Below, one piece after another: positions 24,878-34,541 of a stretch of DNA of 64,000 bases. The notes below the pieces were generated by a model that had not been told where the DNA came from, searched no databases, and saw only the letters and a list, made by a program, of their open reading frames with translations. Numbering within the stretch: position 1 is the first letter of the stretch; every line of letters begins with the position of its first letter. Origin of the DNA: Ruminococcus sp. AF31-8BH (GTDB lineage: Bacteria > Bacillota > Clostridia > Lachnospirales > Lachnospiraceae); NCBI RefSeq assembly GCF_003460605.1, contig NZ_QTVN01000007.1, forward strand, positions 174,816-238,815, in the 5' to 3' direction. The position numbers and the translations under genes are program-made.

Positions 24878-26992
24878 ATGGGAGATTATGTTAATGTGAA
24901 GGAATTATTCGGATGTGATGTATTCAATGATTCCGTCATGCAGGAACGTTTGCCGAAGAAAGTTTACAAGGAACTGAAGAAGACCATTGAGGAAGGCAAG
25001 GAGCTTTCCATGGAGGTCGCAGATGTGGTTGCCCATGAGATGAAGGAATGGGCCATTGAGAAAGGCGCTACTCATTACAGCCACTGGTTCCAGCCCCTTA
25101 CAGGCGTAACTGCAGAGAAGCATGACGCATTTATCACCGCACCTATGGAGAATGGAAAGGTTCTTCAGAGCTTTTCCGGCAAAGAGCTGATCAAAGGTGA
25201 GCCAGATGCTTCATCTTTTCCATCCGGCGGGCTTCGTGCAACCTTTGAGGCGAGAGGCTATACAACATGGGATTGTACCTCACCGGCATTTGTAAGACAT
25301 GACGCAGCTGGCGGAACCTTATGTATCCCTACTGCATTCTGTTCCTACACAGGAGAGGCGCTGGATCAGAAAACCCCGCTTCTTCGTTCTATGGAAGCAA
25401 TCAACACACAGGCATTACGCCTTCTCAGACTTTTCGGAAATACAACCTCCAGAAGAGTAACTCCTTCTGTTGGCGCAGAGCAGGAATATTTCCTTGTAGA
25501 TAAAGAAAAATATATGCAGAGAAAGGATCTGGTTTACACCGGACGTACTCTTTTTGGCGCAATGCCGCCGAAGGGACAGGAGATGGATGACCATTATTTC
25601 GGAACTATCCGTCAGAGAGTTTCTGCATACATGAAAGAAGTAAATGAAGAGTGCTGGAAGTTAGGCGTGACAGCCAAGACACAGCATAATGAAGTAGCAC
25701 CTGCACAGCATGAGCTGGCTCCAATCTACGCTCCGGTTAACATCGCAGCAGACCACAACCAGATCATGATGCGCATTCTGAAGAAAGTAGCAAGCCGTCA
25801 TGGAATGCGCTGCCTTCTTCATGAGAAACCATTTGCAGGACTGAACGGATCCGGCAAGCACAACAACTGGTCCCTTACTACAGACGATGGAATCAATCTT
25901 CTGGAGCCTGGCAAGACACCTCACGAGAATATCCAGTTCCTTCTGGTGCTTACCTGTATCTTAAAGGCAGTTGACAAGCATGCAGATCTTCTTCGTGAGT
26001 CCGCAGCAGATGTTGGAAACGACCAGCGTCTTGGAGGACATGAGGCTCCGCCGGCTGTTATCTCTGTATTCCTTGGAGAACAGCTTGAGGACGTGCTGGA
26101 GCAGCTGATCAGCACCGGAACCGCAACAAGAAGCAAGACTGGCGAGAAGCTTGCTACAGGCGTTAAGACCCTTCCGGATTTTATGAAGGATGCCACAGAT
26201 CGCAACCGTACTTCCCCATTTGCTTTTACCGGAAACAAATTCGAGTTCCGTATGGTTGGCTCCAAGGATTCCATTTCCGCATGCAATGTAGTGCTGAACA
26301 CCATTACAGCGGAAGCATTCAAGGAAGCCTGCGACATTCTGGAGAAAGCCGAGGACTTCGATCTGGCTGTCCATGACCTGATCAAGAAATATGCAACAGA
26401 GCATCAGAGAATCGTATTTAACGGCAACGGCTACGCACCAGAGTGGGAAAAAGAAGCACGCCGCCGCGGACTTCCAATTCTGCCGTCTATGGTAGATGCC
26501 ATCCCGGCACTGACTACCGATAAGGCAGTGGAGCTTTTCGGAGAATTCGGCGTATTTACAAAAACAGAGCTGGAATCCAGAGCGGAAATCCAGTATGAGA
26601 TTTATGCGAAAGCAATCAATATTGAAGCCAAGACCATGATCGACATGGCTACCAAACAGATCATTCCGGCAGTGATCAAGTACACAACGGTCCTTGCAGA
26701 ATCCATCAATCAGGTGAAAGCAGTTGGACCCATTGATGTAAGCGTACAGATGGATCTTCTGAAAAAGGCAAGCAAGCTTCTGAAGGAAGTGAACAGTGCC
26801 ATGAATAAGTTAAGCAAGCTGGTAGATCAGGTGGAGGCTCATCCGGAAGGACGTGAAAGAGCAGTGTTCTGCAGAGAGAAGCTGGTACCTGCAATGGAAA
26901 AATTAAGACAGCCGGTTGACGAGCTGGAGATGCTGGTTGACAAGGAAATGTGGCCGATGCCATCTTACGGAGATCTTGTTTTCGAGCCGTAA
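24878..26992 (+). CDS. glnN: Glutamine synthetase type III
   Basis: 704 aa from the ATG at 24878 (GGAGAGG upstream). It makes glutamine from glutamate, ammonia and ATP. The length and segments such as [43 protein letters not shown] and [14 protein letters not shown] identify the large GSIII class, not the shorter GlnA. It appears monocistronic with its own terminator. No PII, amt or glnR gene lies next to it; the 88-bp leader shows no riboswitch I can recognise. Confidence 0.95.
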   Translation: MGDYVNVKELFGCDVFNDSVMQERLPKKVYKELKKTIEEGKELSMEVADVVAHEMKEWAIEKGATHYSHWFQPLTGVTAEKHDAFITAPMENGKVLQSFSGKELIKGEPDASSFPSGGLRATFEARGYTTWDCTSPAFVRHDAAGGTLCIPTAFCSYTGEALDQKTPLLRSMEAINTQALRLLRLFGNTTSRRVTPSVGAEQEYFLVDKEKYMQRKDLVYTGRTLFGAMPPKGQEMDDHYFGTIRQRVSAYMKEVNEECWKLGVTAKTQHNEVAPAQHELAPIYAPVNIAADHNQIMMRILKKVASRHGMRCLLHEKPFAGLNGSGKHNNWSLTTDDGINLLEPGKTPHENIQFLLVLTCILKAVDKHADLLRESAADVGNDQRLGGHEAPPAVISVFLGEQLEDVLEQLISTGTATRSKTGEKLATGVKTLPDFMKDATDRNRTSPFAFTGNKFEFRMVGSKDSISACNVVLNTITAEAFKEACDILEKAEDFDLAVHDLIKKYATEHQRIVFNGNGYAPEWEKEARRRGLPILPSMVDAIPALTTDKAVELFGEFGVFTKTELESRAEIQYEIYAKAINIEAKTMIDMATKQIIPAVIKYTTVLAESINQVKAVGPIDVSVQMDLLKKASKLLKEVNSAMNKLSKLVDQVEAHPEGRERAVFCREKLVPAMEKLRQPVDELEMLVDKEMWPMPSYGDLVFEP

Positions 26993-27000
26993 GTTTTTAG

Positions 27001-27028
27001 GAGGACTGTACAGACAGTCCTCTTTTCT
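27001..27028 (+). terminator. glnN terminator
   Basis: GAGGACTGT pairs with ACAGTCCTC around ACAG, followed by TTTTCT. Confidence 0.85.
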
Positions 27029-27073
27029 ATTAAAGGGATAAAGTGTCAAAAGTAACAGGAGATTTCAGAATAT

Positions 27074-27994
27074 ATGAATGAGTTTGATTTTTTAGAGGAA
27101 CAGGGTGTTGCAGAAGGGCTGATTCAGGCAGCAGCAGACTACCGGAAAGAGTATGGTGTTTCAGAAGAGGCGAAGCACCGTCTTATGAAACCGTCCCTTC
27201 CATTTTATGGAAAGGAAACCCTGGAAATGGGAATGGCTGCTATACTGGAAGGGGAGAATCTTCTTCTTGCCGGCCCCAAGGCAACTGGGAAAAATGTGCT
27301 GGCAGAGAATTTGGCATATATTTTCGGACGTCCGGTGTATAACGTATCTTTCCATGTCAATACCAACAGCGGAGACCTGATCGGGACCGATACCTTTGAG
27401 GACAATCAGGTGAAGCTTCGCAAGGGAAGCATATACCAGTGCGCCCAGGAAGGCGGATTTGGAATTCTGGATGAGATCAATATGGCGAAAAATGATGCAG
27501 TTTCCGTGCTTCATGCCACATTGGACTACCGCCGTTCCATTGATGTGCCGGGATACGATAAGATCGACCTGCACCCTGCGGCAAGGTTTATCGGAACTAT
27601 GAACTACGGATATGCAGGAACCAAGGAGTTGAATGAGGCGCTGGTGTCCCGTTTCCTGGTAATCGATATGCCTGCACAGAACGAGGAGACCCTTGGATTT
27701 ATTTTTCACAGGATGTTCCCGGATGCAAAGAAGGAAGCTGTAGAGCAGTTTATCGGCGTGTTTATGGACCTGCAGCAAAAATCCATGAACAGTGAGATTT
27801 CCACAAAGCCTCTGGACCTTCGCGGACTTCTGGCAGCCATGAAGATCGTGCGCACCGGACTTTCCCCATGGCAGGCTGTGCGCATGGGAATTGTGAATAA
27901 GACATTCGATGTGTTTGAAAAGGAAATCGTGGAGGATGTGGTGAGAACCAGAATTCCTCTAAGCTGGACATGGGAAGATGTTTATGGAAGATAA
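27074..27994 (+). CDS. MoxR/NorQ-type AAA+ ATPase
   Basis: 306 aa. The Walker A GPKATGKN, strand VNTNSGDLIGTD and Walker B GFGILDEINM define a MoxR/CbbQ-like ATPase, a chaperone class that works with VWA proteins to insert metals or remodel enzyme complexes. PAARFIGTMNYGYAGTKELNEALVSRF carries sensor and arginine-finger regions. It overlaps the downstream VWA gene by 17 nt, the usual partner arrangement. No rubisco, nitric-oxide reductase or dehydrogenase gene is nearby, so the client is unknown. Confidence 0.85.
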   Translation: MNEFDFLEEQGVAEGLIQAAADYRKEYGVSEEAKHRLMKPSLPFYGKETLEMGMAAILEGENLLLAGPKATGKNVLAENLAYIFGRPVYNVSFHVNTNSGDLIGTDTFEDNQVKLRKGSIYQCAQEGGFGILDEINMAKNDAVSVLHATLDYRRSIDVPGYDKIDLHPAARFIGTMNYGYAGTKELNEALVSRFLVIDMPAQNEETLGFIFHRMFPDAKKEAVEQFIGVFMDLQQKSMNSEISTKPLDLRGLLAAMKIVRTGLSPWQAVRMGIVNKTFDVFEKEIVEDVVRTRIPLSWTWEDVYGR

Positions 27995-29957
27995 GGCGAA
28001 AAAAGTTTCCCTGGAAATGAAGCCTTCCACAGAAAAAAGGGCAGATGGTGAGTCTGAGAAGCTTTTGGCAAAAGTAGTTGATCTTGAGGATGCAGAAGAA
28101 TCTCAGGCCAAGTGGAATGACAAGGAAGAACTTAGAATTCAGGATTATCAGTTAGAACTGGAAAACCGGATCCGAAATCTTCTGTGGACCATCAGCGGGG
28201 ACTATACCCAGCAGATGAAGCCAGATGTTTCTCTTTTTCTGCGTTCTAAGGACATTGCCCTTTACGACGGGATCAAGCAGGGAGCACTGGCGAAGTTTTT
28301 TGATAAGGATTTCCTGGGAATGTATCTGGTGAAGAAGATTTTTATGGGTGCAGATGAGACAGCTCTTACCTTTGTCTCCCAGCTTTGTATTGAGGAAGCC
28401 ATTGGAGACCGGATCTGCCAGGAGCGCCCTGGAATCTGGGAAATGCAAAGAAGAGCCTGTGAGGATATTCTGGACCAGGAATATGAGCGGATGCCGTCGG
28501 CAGCAGACAAGCTTGGATACCTGAGGGTGAATATGCTGCGAAGAAGGATTGACAGAGGAAAACAAGGTGCTGCTGTTTCAAAAAAAGTTGCAGAAGACAG
28601 TGCTTCCTTAAGCGCTTCAGACCGTTCCAAAGGAATCTATCATTATATAAATATGATAGCTGGTGCGGCTGATGTAAAGGACACCATGTCCTTAATCCGC
28701 ATGATCGACACCGTATATAATGAAGTGGCGGATCCTGATTTTTCCCAAAAGACAACCCTTGAGCAGGTTCTTGCTGTCACCGTAGAGGATCTGACAGAAT
28801 TTGACTGGCGGGATTATCTTTCCGAGGAAATGTACGAGGATGCTCTGGAAAGCTACATGGAGCAGCTGACCTCCAACGCGGCAGGCATGGAGAATGCCAA
28901 TGTGACCCAGGAGATGGAGGAAGAACGGCAGACAAAGCACAAGATTAAGGTGGTGCCGCCGGAAGCACTGGAAAAAGCCCATACTTATGTAGAACTGAAT
29001 TTTGGCAAAACCTATCTGAATGAGATGGAAGAGAAGCGGATGAACCAGCTGATGTGCCGTGATATCCATGGTGACTGCAGCCTGTATTTTACGGAAGGAA
29101 TCCTGAAAAATCCGGTAAGGCGAAATTACCAGTATGAATATGCAAAAAGGCTGAAAAATAAGAATATCTGGCTGTACCATGACAAACACCGGATCGTGAA
29201 GCGAAATATTGCCCTTCTCACAGAAATGCTGAAGAAGTCTCTGGTGATCAAAAGTGAAAGCCAGGAGATCCTTTCGGACCGTGGAACCATTGTGCCGTCC
29301 AGACTGTGGCGTCTTGGAAGAAGCGGCGAAGCAAAGGTTTTCAAGCGGGAATTAAAAGGAGATTCCTCAGATTTCGTGGTGGATGTGCTGATCGATGCCA
29401 GCGGTTCCCAGATGAGCCGTCAGGGCGAGGTGGCGCTGCAGGCCTATATCATCAGCGAATCCTTAAGCAACGCAGGACTTCCCCACAGGGTGATGAGCTA
29501 CTGCACCTTCTGGGATTACACCATTCTCCATCGTTTCCGGGAATATGACGATCCAAGAAGTGCCAATGAAAATATCTTTAATTATGTGACCTCTTCCAAC
29601 AACCGGGACGGACTTGCCATCCGGGCAGCTGGCTATGGACTTCTGATGCGGGAAGAGGAGAAAAAGATCCTGATCATTTTAAGTGACGGACGCCCTTATG
29701 ATGTGGTGGTAAACCGTCCAAATGCCAGAAATCCCCATCCTTACCATGGAAAATATGCCATCACGGATACTGCAGCCCAGATCCGGAAGCTGCGAAGCCA
29801 GGGCGTAAGCGTTCTGGGTGTTTTTGCAGGGGAGGAGAAGGATCTTGCAACGGAGAAGAAGATTTTTGGAAAGGATTTTGCATACATCCGCAATATTACA
29901 GGCTTTTCCAAGATCGTAGGACGTTATCTGACCAAACAGCTGGAGGATGACGAATAA
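27978..29957 (+). CDS. VWA-domain protein, CbbO/NorD/CoxE-like partner of the AAA+ ATPase
   Basis: 659 aa. The C-terminal third is a von Willebrand A domain with MIDAS motif DASGS (VVDVLIDASGSQMSRQGEV), then YCTFWDYTIL and ILSDGRPYDV. The long N-terminal part is helical and charged without recognised domains. Start at 27978 overlaps the ATPase gene; a second in-frame ATG at 27984 is equally possible. No signal peptide, so cytoplasmic. The pair probably forms a metal-dependent remodelling machine; the target is unknown. Confidence 0.82.
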   Translation: MFMEDKAKKVSLEMKPSTEKRADGESEKLLAKVVDLEDAEESQAKWNDKEELRIQDYQLELENRIRNLLWTISGDYTQQMKPDVSLFLRSKDIALYDGIKQGALAKFFDKDFLGMYLVKKIFMGADETALTFVSQLCIEEAIGDRICQERPGIWEMQRRACEDILDQEYERMPSAADKLGYLRVNMLRRRIDRGKQGAAVSKKVAEDSASLSASDRSKGIYHYINMIAGAADVKDTMSLIRMIDTVYNEVADPDFSQKTTLEQVLAVTVEDLTEFDWRDYLSEEMYEDALESYMEQLTSNAAGMENANVTQEMEEERQTKHKIKVVPPEALEKAHTYVELNFGKTYLNEMEEKRMNQLMCRDIHGDCSLYFTEGILKNPVRRNYQYEYAKRLKNKNIWLYHDKHRIVKRNIALLTEMLKKSLVIKSESQEILSDRGTIVPSRLWRLGRSGEAKVFKRELKGDSSDFVVDVLIDASGSQMSRQGEVALQAYIISESLSNAGLPHRVMSYCTFWDYTILHRFREYDDPRSANENIFNYVTSSNNRDGLAIRAAGYGLLMREEEKKILIILSDGRPYDVVVNRPNARNPHPYHGKYAITDTAAQIRKLRSQGVSVLGVFAGEEKDLATEKKIFGKDFAYIRNITGFSKIVGRYLTKQLEDDE

Positions 29958-30009
29958 ACGGATAGACCCTCCTGCGGGAGGGAATCACTATAAAAGAAGG
30001 AGTGTGACT

Positions 30010-30879
30010 ATGTTTCAGAACAACAAAAGAGCAGCGTATCTGGATTATCTGATGATCATTGTGGGAACTGCGCTGATGGCAGTTGCCATAAACAGTGTTT
30101 TCGATATGTCCGGAATGGTAACCGGAGGATTTTCCGGTATCGCCATTCTGGTAAAGGAGTGGACACAGGGCGTGATCCCGGGAGGAATACCGCTGTGGAT
30201 CACCAATATGAGTCTGAATATTCCCCTGTTTTTGATCGGAATGAAAATCGGCGGATTTCAGTTTGTAAAAAAAGCCCTGGTGGGAGAGGTCTGTCTGTCC
30301 TTCTGGCTGGCTGTGCTGCCTGCTTTTGATCTTGCAGGAAATGACCTGCTGCTGGCAGCCGTATACGGCGGCGTGATCCAGGGAATCGGAATCGGCCTTG
30401 TATTTCTGGGAAGAGGAACCACAGGCGGTACTGATATGATGGCGGCACTGCTTCAGAGAAAATTAAGACATTATTCCATCGCGCAGATCATGCAGTTTAT
30501 TGACGGCGCCATTGTCCTTGTTGGTATGTACGTGTTTGGCGTGCAAAAGGCATTGTACGCTATCATCGCTGTATTTCTCGTGACCAAGGTATCGGACAGT
30601 ATGATCGAGGGTCTGAAATTTTCCAAGCAGGCGTATATCATTACCAGCAAGCCCCAGGAGATTTCCAGTGAGATCATGGAAAAGCTGGATCGCGGCGTTA
30701 CCGGAATCCATGGAAAAGGAATGTATTCTGATCAGGACAAGCTGCTGCTTTACTGTGTAGTTGGCCGCAAGGAGATCGTTGCATTAAAGGAGTTGGTGGA
30801 TTCCATTGATCCGGATGCTTTTGTGATCGTATCGGATGTCAGAGAAGTTCTTGGAGAAGGCTTTATAGAAAGAAAATAG
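30010..30879 (+). CDS. YitT-family membrane protein
   Basis: 289 aa from the ATG at 30010 (AAGGAG upstream). About five hydrophobic segments (YLMIIVGTALMAVAINSVF; GGFSGIAILV; ITNMSLNIPLFLIG; LLAAVYGGVIQGIGIGLVF; AIIAVFLVTKV) followed by a cytoplasmic DUF2179 domain (about 205-289) resembling ACT/PII folds. Widespread in Firmicutes; transport function not established. A short GC hairpin (CCCTCCTGCGGGAGGG) lies between it and the VWA gene. Confidence 0.88.
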   Translation: MFQNNKRAAYLDYLMIIVGTALMAVAINSVFDMSGMVTGGFSGIAILVKEWTQGVIPGGIPLWITNMSLNIPLFLIGMKIGGFQFVKKALVGEVCLSFWLAVLPAFDLAGNDLLLAAVYGGVIQGIGIGLVFLGRGTTGGTDMMAALLQRKLRHYSIAQIMQFIDGAIVLVGMYVFGVQKALYAIIAVFLVTKVSDSMIEGLKFSKQAYIITSKPQEISSEIMEKLDRGVTGIHGKGMYSDQDKLLLYCVVGRKEIVALKELVDSIDPDAFVIVSDVREVLGEGFIERK

Positions 30880-30942
30880 AAAATACATCAAAAATTTGTA
30901 AATTTTTTCTGATTTCCTCTTTCTTTTTTGGTGAATTTGTAT

Positions 30943-31004
30943 TAAAATAGTTCCATGAATATCGGAATGACTTTTATTCATGGTGATATTGCCGCAATGC
31001 GGCA
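30943..31004 (+). promoter_or_regulatory. Leader with -10-like box and two hairpins before the CdaR-like gene
   Basis: TAAAAT at 30943-30948 without a good -35, then CCATGAAT/ATTCATGG (30953-30983) and TGCCGC/GCGGCA around AAT (30990-31004). Possible operator or 5' UTR structure. Confidence 0.4.
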
Positions 31005-31064
31005 TGTCCGTTTAGGCTGGTTTATCCGGCACACATATATTTTACAAGAAGGGATGGAAGGGTA

Positions 31065-32153
31065 ATGATATCGAATCAGGTACTGCAGAATACACTTGAG
31101 GGGCTCAAGGAGATATCCAGGACGGAGTTTTGCATTATTGATACAGATGGCAAGACACTGGCGTCCACCTACAGTGATTTTGAGATTCAGCCGCAAGATG
31201 TCCAGGCATTTGTAGAATCCCAGGCTGCCAGCCAGCTTGTGAAAGGTTACCAGTATTTCAAGGTCTGTGATGACTATCAGTTGGAATACATTCTGGTTGC
31301 CCACGGAGAAGATGAAGATACTTATATGGTAGGAAAGCTTGCTGCTTTCCAGATCCAGAGCCTGATCGTGGCATATAAAGAGCGTTTTGACAAGGACAGC
31401 TTTATCAAGAACCTGCTGCTTGACAATCTGCTTCTGGTAGATATTTATAATCGTGCGAAGAAGCTTCATATTGAGGCAGATGTGCGCCGCGTGGTTATGA
31501 TCCTGGAGCTTGAGCAGGAGAGAGAGCACAGTTCTATGGAGAGCGTGAAGAGCCTGTTCGGAGGCAAGAGCAAGGACTTTATCACAGCAGTTGACGAGAA
31601 GAGCATTATTATTGTCAAGGAGCTTGAGGAGAATGAGGGCTATGAGGAGATGGACAAGCTGGCCCAGACCATTCTGGATACTCTTGGACTTGACAGGGAG
31701 AATGATACTCATATTGCATATGGAACCATTGTCAGTGAGCTGAAGGAGGTTTCCCGTTCCTATAAGGAAGCCAGAATGGCTCTTGATGTAGGCAAGATCT
31801 TCTCACCGGAGAAGGATGTGATCGCTTACAGTTCTCTTGGAATCGGCCGTCTGATCTATCAGCTTCCGATCCCGCTGTGCAAGATGTTTATCAAGGAGAT
31901 TTTCGGCGGCAAGTCCCCGGATGACTTTGATGAGGAGACTCTGGTCACAATCGACAAGTTCTTTGAGAACAGCCTGAATGTATCCGAGACATCCAGACAG
32001 CTTTATATTCATCGTAATACTCTGGTATATCGTCTGGATAAACTCCAGAAGAGTACCGGACTGGATCTTCGCGTATTCGAGGATGCCATCACATTTAAGA
32101 TTGCGCTGATGGTTGTACGCTATATGAAATATATGGAGACTCTGGAATACTAA
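31065..32153 (+). CDS. CdaR/PucR-family transcriptional regulator
   Basis: 362 aa. The N-terminus (ISNQVLQNTLEGLKEISR, FCIIDTDGKTLAST) resembles a sugar-diacid/PAS-like sensor. A GGDEF-like degenerate middle (VVMILELEQEREHSS to YKEARMALDVGK) is typical of CdaR proteins. The C-terminal PucR-type HTH is clear: LNVSETSRQLYIHRNTLVYRLDKLQKSTGLDL. A terminator follows. It is not beside a carboxylate operon, so its regulon is unknown. Confidence 0.85.
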   Translation: MISNQVLQNTLEGLKEISRTEFCIIDTDGKTLASTYSDFEIQPQDVQAFVESQAASQLVKGYQYFKVCDDYQLEYILVAHGEDEDTYMVGKLAAFQIQSLIVAYKERFDKDSFIKNLLLDNLLLVDIYNRAKKLHIEADVRRVVMILELEQEREHSSMESVKSLFGGKSKDFITAVDEKSIIIVKELEENEGYEEMDKLAQTILDTLGLDRENDTHIAYGTIVSELKEVSRSYKEARMALDVGKIFSPEKDVIAYSSLGIGRLIYQLPIPLCKMFIKEIFGGKSPDDFDEETLVTIDKFFENSLNVSETSRQLYIHRNTLVYRLDKLQKSTGLDLRVFEDAITFKIALMVVRYMKYMETLEY

Positions 32154-32223
32154 GAGACGGATTCCAAATGCACAGCCAGGGCATTTTGATGACTGCATCT
32201 GGTTTTTACAACAGTATTTTATG

Positions 32224-32259
32224 TGCCTGTCGTTTGAAGAAAGCGGCAGGCATTTTTTA
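32224..32259 (+). terminator. Terminator after the CdaR-like gene
   Basis: TGCCTGTCG pairs with CGGCAGGCA, followed by T6. Confidence 0.9.
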
Positions 32260-32313
32260 TGTGTTTCCTTTGTGAAATCCCTTGCGTTCTCCTTATTCTT
32301 TGGTATAATAAAT

Positions 32314-32641
32314 GTTACTGTTCACTCCGTGCCTAGTGTACCGACAAGTTGATTTCCAGAACAATCTTGCGTCTAAATTTCTTATTTCTGCGTTGTCGTC
32401 GGTCGCCGTAGCCACCGCTACGCCTCCTTCCTCCGCCTTGAAATAAAAAATTTATCCTGCAAGATTGTTACAAGAATCAACTTGTCGGCACACTAGTAAC
32501 ACGCTTCGCGATGCCCAGAAAGACGAACCTTCTTGTGCATTGCACAAGAAGTAGCGTTTGCTGCGAAAACTTAATTCTCAGGTTTTCTGTGAACTTTGTT
32601 CACAAAAAACACCTCGCGGAACATTACCAGTGAATAGTAAC
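32314..32641. repeat. 328-bp composite repeat with inner hairpins
   Basis: Outer ends GTTACTGTTCAC (32314-32325) and GTGAATAGTAAC (32630-32641) are inverted repeats with one mismatch. It contains the CTAG-ended palindrome at 32333-32496, a perfect hairpin CTTCTTGTGC/GCACAAGAAG (32529-32551) and GTGAAC/GTTCAC (32589-32603). No gene is visible from 32154 to 32772. Confidence 0.65.
32333..32496. repeat. 164-bp CTAG-ended palindromic repeat
   Basis: CTAGTGTACCGACAAGTTGA at the left pairs with its near-complement ending CACTAG; AACAATCTTGC and GCAAGATTGTT also pair. The centre carries CGTAGCCACCGCTACG, very like the centre of the 16476 element despite different tips. Confidence 0.75.
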
Positions 32642-32772
32642 TAATAAATTACTGCTTACAGGCAGGTGAAAAAATAAGGTTGCATTTTCACCTGATATAT
32701 ATTACAATATTGTTACATAAAAATTAAGAAAATAACAAAATGCTTATTTGAAGAAAAATGAAGGAGGATATC

Positions 32773-33456
32773 ATGATTGATCTGATAGATGTGAGCAAGT
32801 CCTATGGACAGGGCCTGCCGGCAGTGAATCACGCCAATCTCCATGTAGATAAAGGGGAATTCGTGTTTATAGTAGGAAGCAGCGGTTCCGGCAAATCCAC
32901 TTTGATCAAGCTTCTTCTCAAGGAACTGGATTCCACATCCGGTACTACGATCGTAAGCGGTGAGAAGCTTGAGGGAATGAAGCACCGCCGTGTTGCCAAG
33001 TACCGCCGTAAGCTGGGGGTTGTATTCCAGGATTTCCGTCTTCTGAAGGACCGGGATGTCTATGAGAATGTGGCATTTGCACAGCGTGTGGTGAACCGCC
33101 CGACAAGAGTGATCCGCAAGCGTGTTCCTGAGGTTTTGCAGGAAGTTGGACTTGCAGGCAAATATAAGGCATACCCGGATGAGCTCTCCGGAGGCGAGCA
33201 GCAGAGAGTTGCCCTTGCCAGAGCCATTGTAAACCGCCCGGATATTCTGCTGGCAGATGAGCCTACCGGCAACCTGGATCCGAAGACCTCAGAGGAAATC
33301 ATGAAGCTGCTTGAGGAGATCAATGAGCGCGGTACCACCGTTCTGGTAGTAACCCACAACAAAGAGATCGTCAATTCCATGAAGAAGCGTGTCCTGACCA
33401 TGCACAATGGAGTGATCATCAGCGACGAGAAAGAGGGAGAATATTATGAGGCCTAG
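32773..33456 (+). CDS. ftsE: Cell-division ATP-binding protein FtsE
   Basis: 227 aa from the ATG at 32773 (GGAGG upstream). An ABC ATPase that with FtsX transmits cytoplasmic signals to peptidoglycan hydrolases at the septum. Walker A GSSGSGKST lies at 35-43, then FQDFRLLKDRDVYENVAFA, the ABC signature LSGGEQQRVALARA and Walker B ILLADEPTGNLD. It overlaps ftsX by 11 nt. Confidence 0.95.
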   Translation: MIDLIDVSKSYGQGLPAVNHANLHVDKGEFVFIVGSSGSGKSTLIKLLLKELDSTSGTTIVSGEKLEGMKHRRVAKYRRKLGVVFQDFRLLKDRDVYENVAFAQRVVNRPTRVIRKRVPEVLQEVGLAGKYKAYPDELSGGEQQRVALARAIVNRPDILLADEPTGNLDPKTSEEIMKLLEEINERGTTVLVVTHNKEIVNSMKKRVLTMHNGVIISDEKEGEYYEA

Positions 33457-34354
33457 TACGATCTGGTATACCCTGAAGCAGGGTGTCAAGAACATTAAGA
33501 GGAATTTCATGTTTTCCATTGCTTCTGTTATCACTATGGCAGCATGTATTTTTCTTTTTGGAATTTTCTTTTCCATTGTAAATAATGTAAATACCCTGGC
33601 ACATAAGGTTGAGGAAGATGTGCCGATCACGGTGCTTTTTAATGAAGGAACCACTCAGGAACAGATGGATGCGGTAGGCGAGCTGATCAAGGCGCGCCCT
33701 GAGGTGTCCAAGATTGAGTTCGAGTCTGCGGATGAAGCATGGGAGAAGATGAAGAAGGAATACTTCGGAGACGATGCGGAGGCAGCAGACGGATTTAAGG
33801 ATGACAATCCTCTTGCAAACTCTTCCAACTACCGTGTATACATGAACAATATTGAGAAACAGTCTGAGTTGGTTGCATACATTAAGACCCTGGACAATGT
33901 CCGTGAGGTCAATCAGTCTGAGCAGGCGGCCAAAACCCTTGGCTCGATCAACCGTATTGTTTCCTATGTATCTGTGGCAGTCATTGTGATCCTGCTGATC
34001 ATTTCCATTTTTCTGATCAGCAATACCATTTCTGTTGGTATTACAGTTCGTAAGGAAGAGATTGGAATCATGAAATACATAGGTGCTACAGATGGATTTG
34101 TCCGTGCGCCGTTTCTTCTGGAAGGTATGGTGCTTGGCCTGATTGGTGCAGGCATTCCGCTGGTGATCCTGTATTTCTGCTACAACAGTGTGGTAACTTA
34201 TGTGTACACCAAGTTCAGCGTGCTGATGGGCGTTGTGGATTTCATTCCGGTAGGACAGATCTACCAGACACTGGTTCCCATTGCGCTGGCATTAGGACTT
34301 GGAATCGGTCTTGTGGGAAGTTTTATTACGACAAGAAAACACTTGAAGGTGTGA
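33446..34354 (+). CDS. ftsX: Cell-division ABC transporter permease FtsX
   Basis: 302 aa. One N-terminal membrane segment (FSIASVITMAACIFLFGIFF), an extracellular domain (about 45-165) that would bind a hydrolase activator, then three C-terminal segments including AVIVILLIISIFLISNTISV and ALALGLGIGLVGSFI. Typical FtsX topology. RBS GGGAG. Followed by a terminator before ctpA. Confidence 0.94.
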   Translation: MRPSTIWYTLKQGVKNIKRNFMFSIASVITMAACIFLFGIFFSIVNNVNTLAHKVEEDVPITVLFNEGTTQEQMDAVGELIKARPEVSKIEFESADEAWEKMKKEYFGDDAEAADGFKDDNPLANSSNYRVYMNNIEKQSELVAYIKTLDNVREVNQSEQAAKTLGSINRIVSYVSVAVIVILLIISIFLISNTISVGITVRKEEIGIMKYIGATDGFVRAPFLLEGMVLGLIGAGIPLVILYFCYNSVVTYVYTKFSVLMGVVDFIPVGQIYQTLVPIALALGLGIGLVGSFITTRKHLKV

Positions 34355-34417
34355 GAAATCTGTTTTACAATAAAGGCGGTTATTCGCATTCCGCCAGAGA
34401 ATATGAGAAAAGATATG

Positions 34418-34449
34418 GGGGCTGCTGGAGAAATCCGGCAGCCCTTTTG
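34418..34449 (+). terminator. ftsEX terminator
   Basis: GGGCTGCTGG pairs with CCGGCAGCCC, followed by TTTT. Confidence 0.85.
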
Positions 34450-34541
34450 TATAAAAAAGAGTGTGTGCTCGGGGTGGATACATTTAGGCAAATGATAGTA
34501 TATGAATAGAACTTAGATAGCGAAAATGAGGAGAACGATAA

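Noticed and set aside
29958..30009. CCCTCCTGCGGGAGGG hairpin as terminator before yitT
   Set aside because: The stem is short and is followed by AATCAC, not a T-run; read-through into yitT is more likely.
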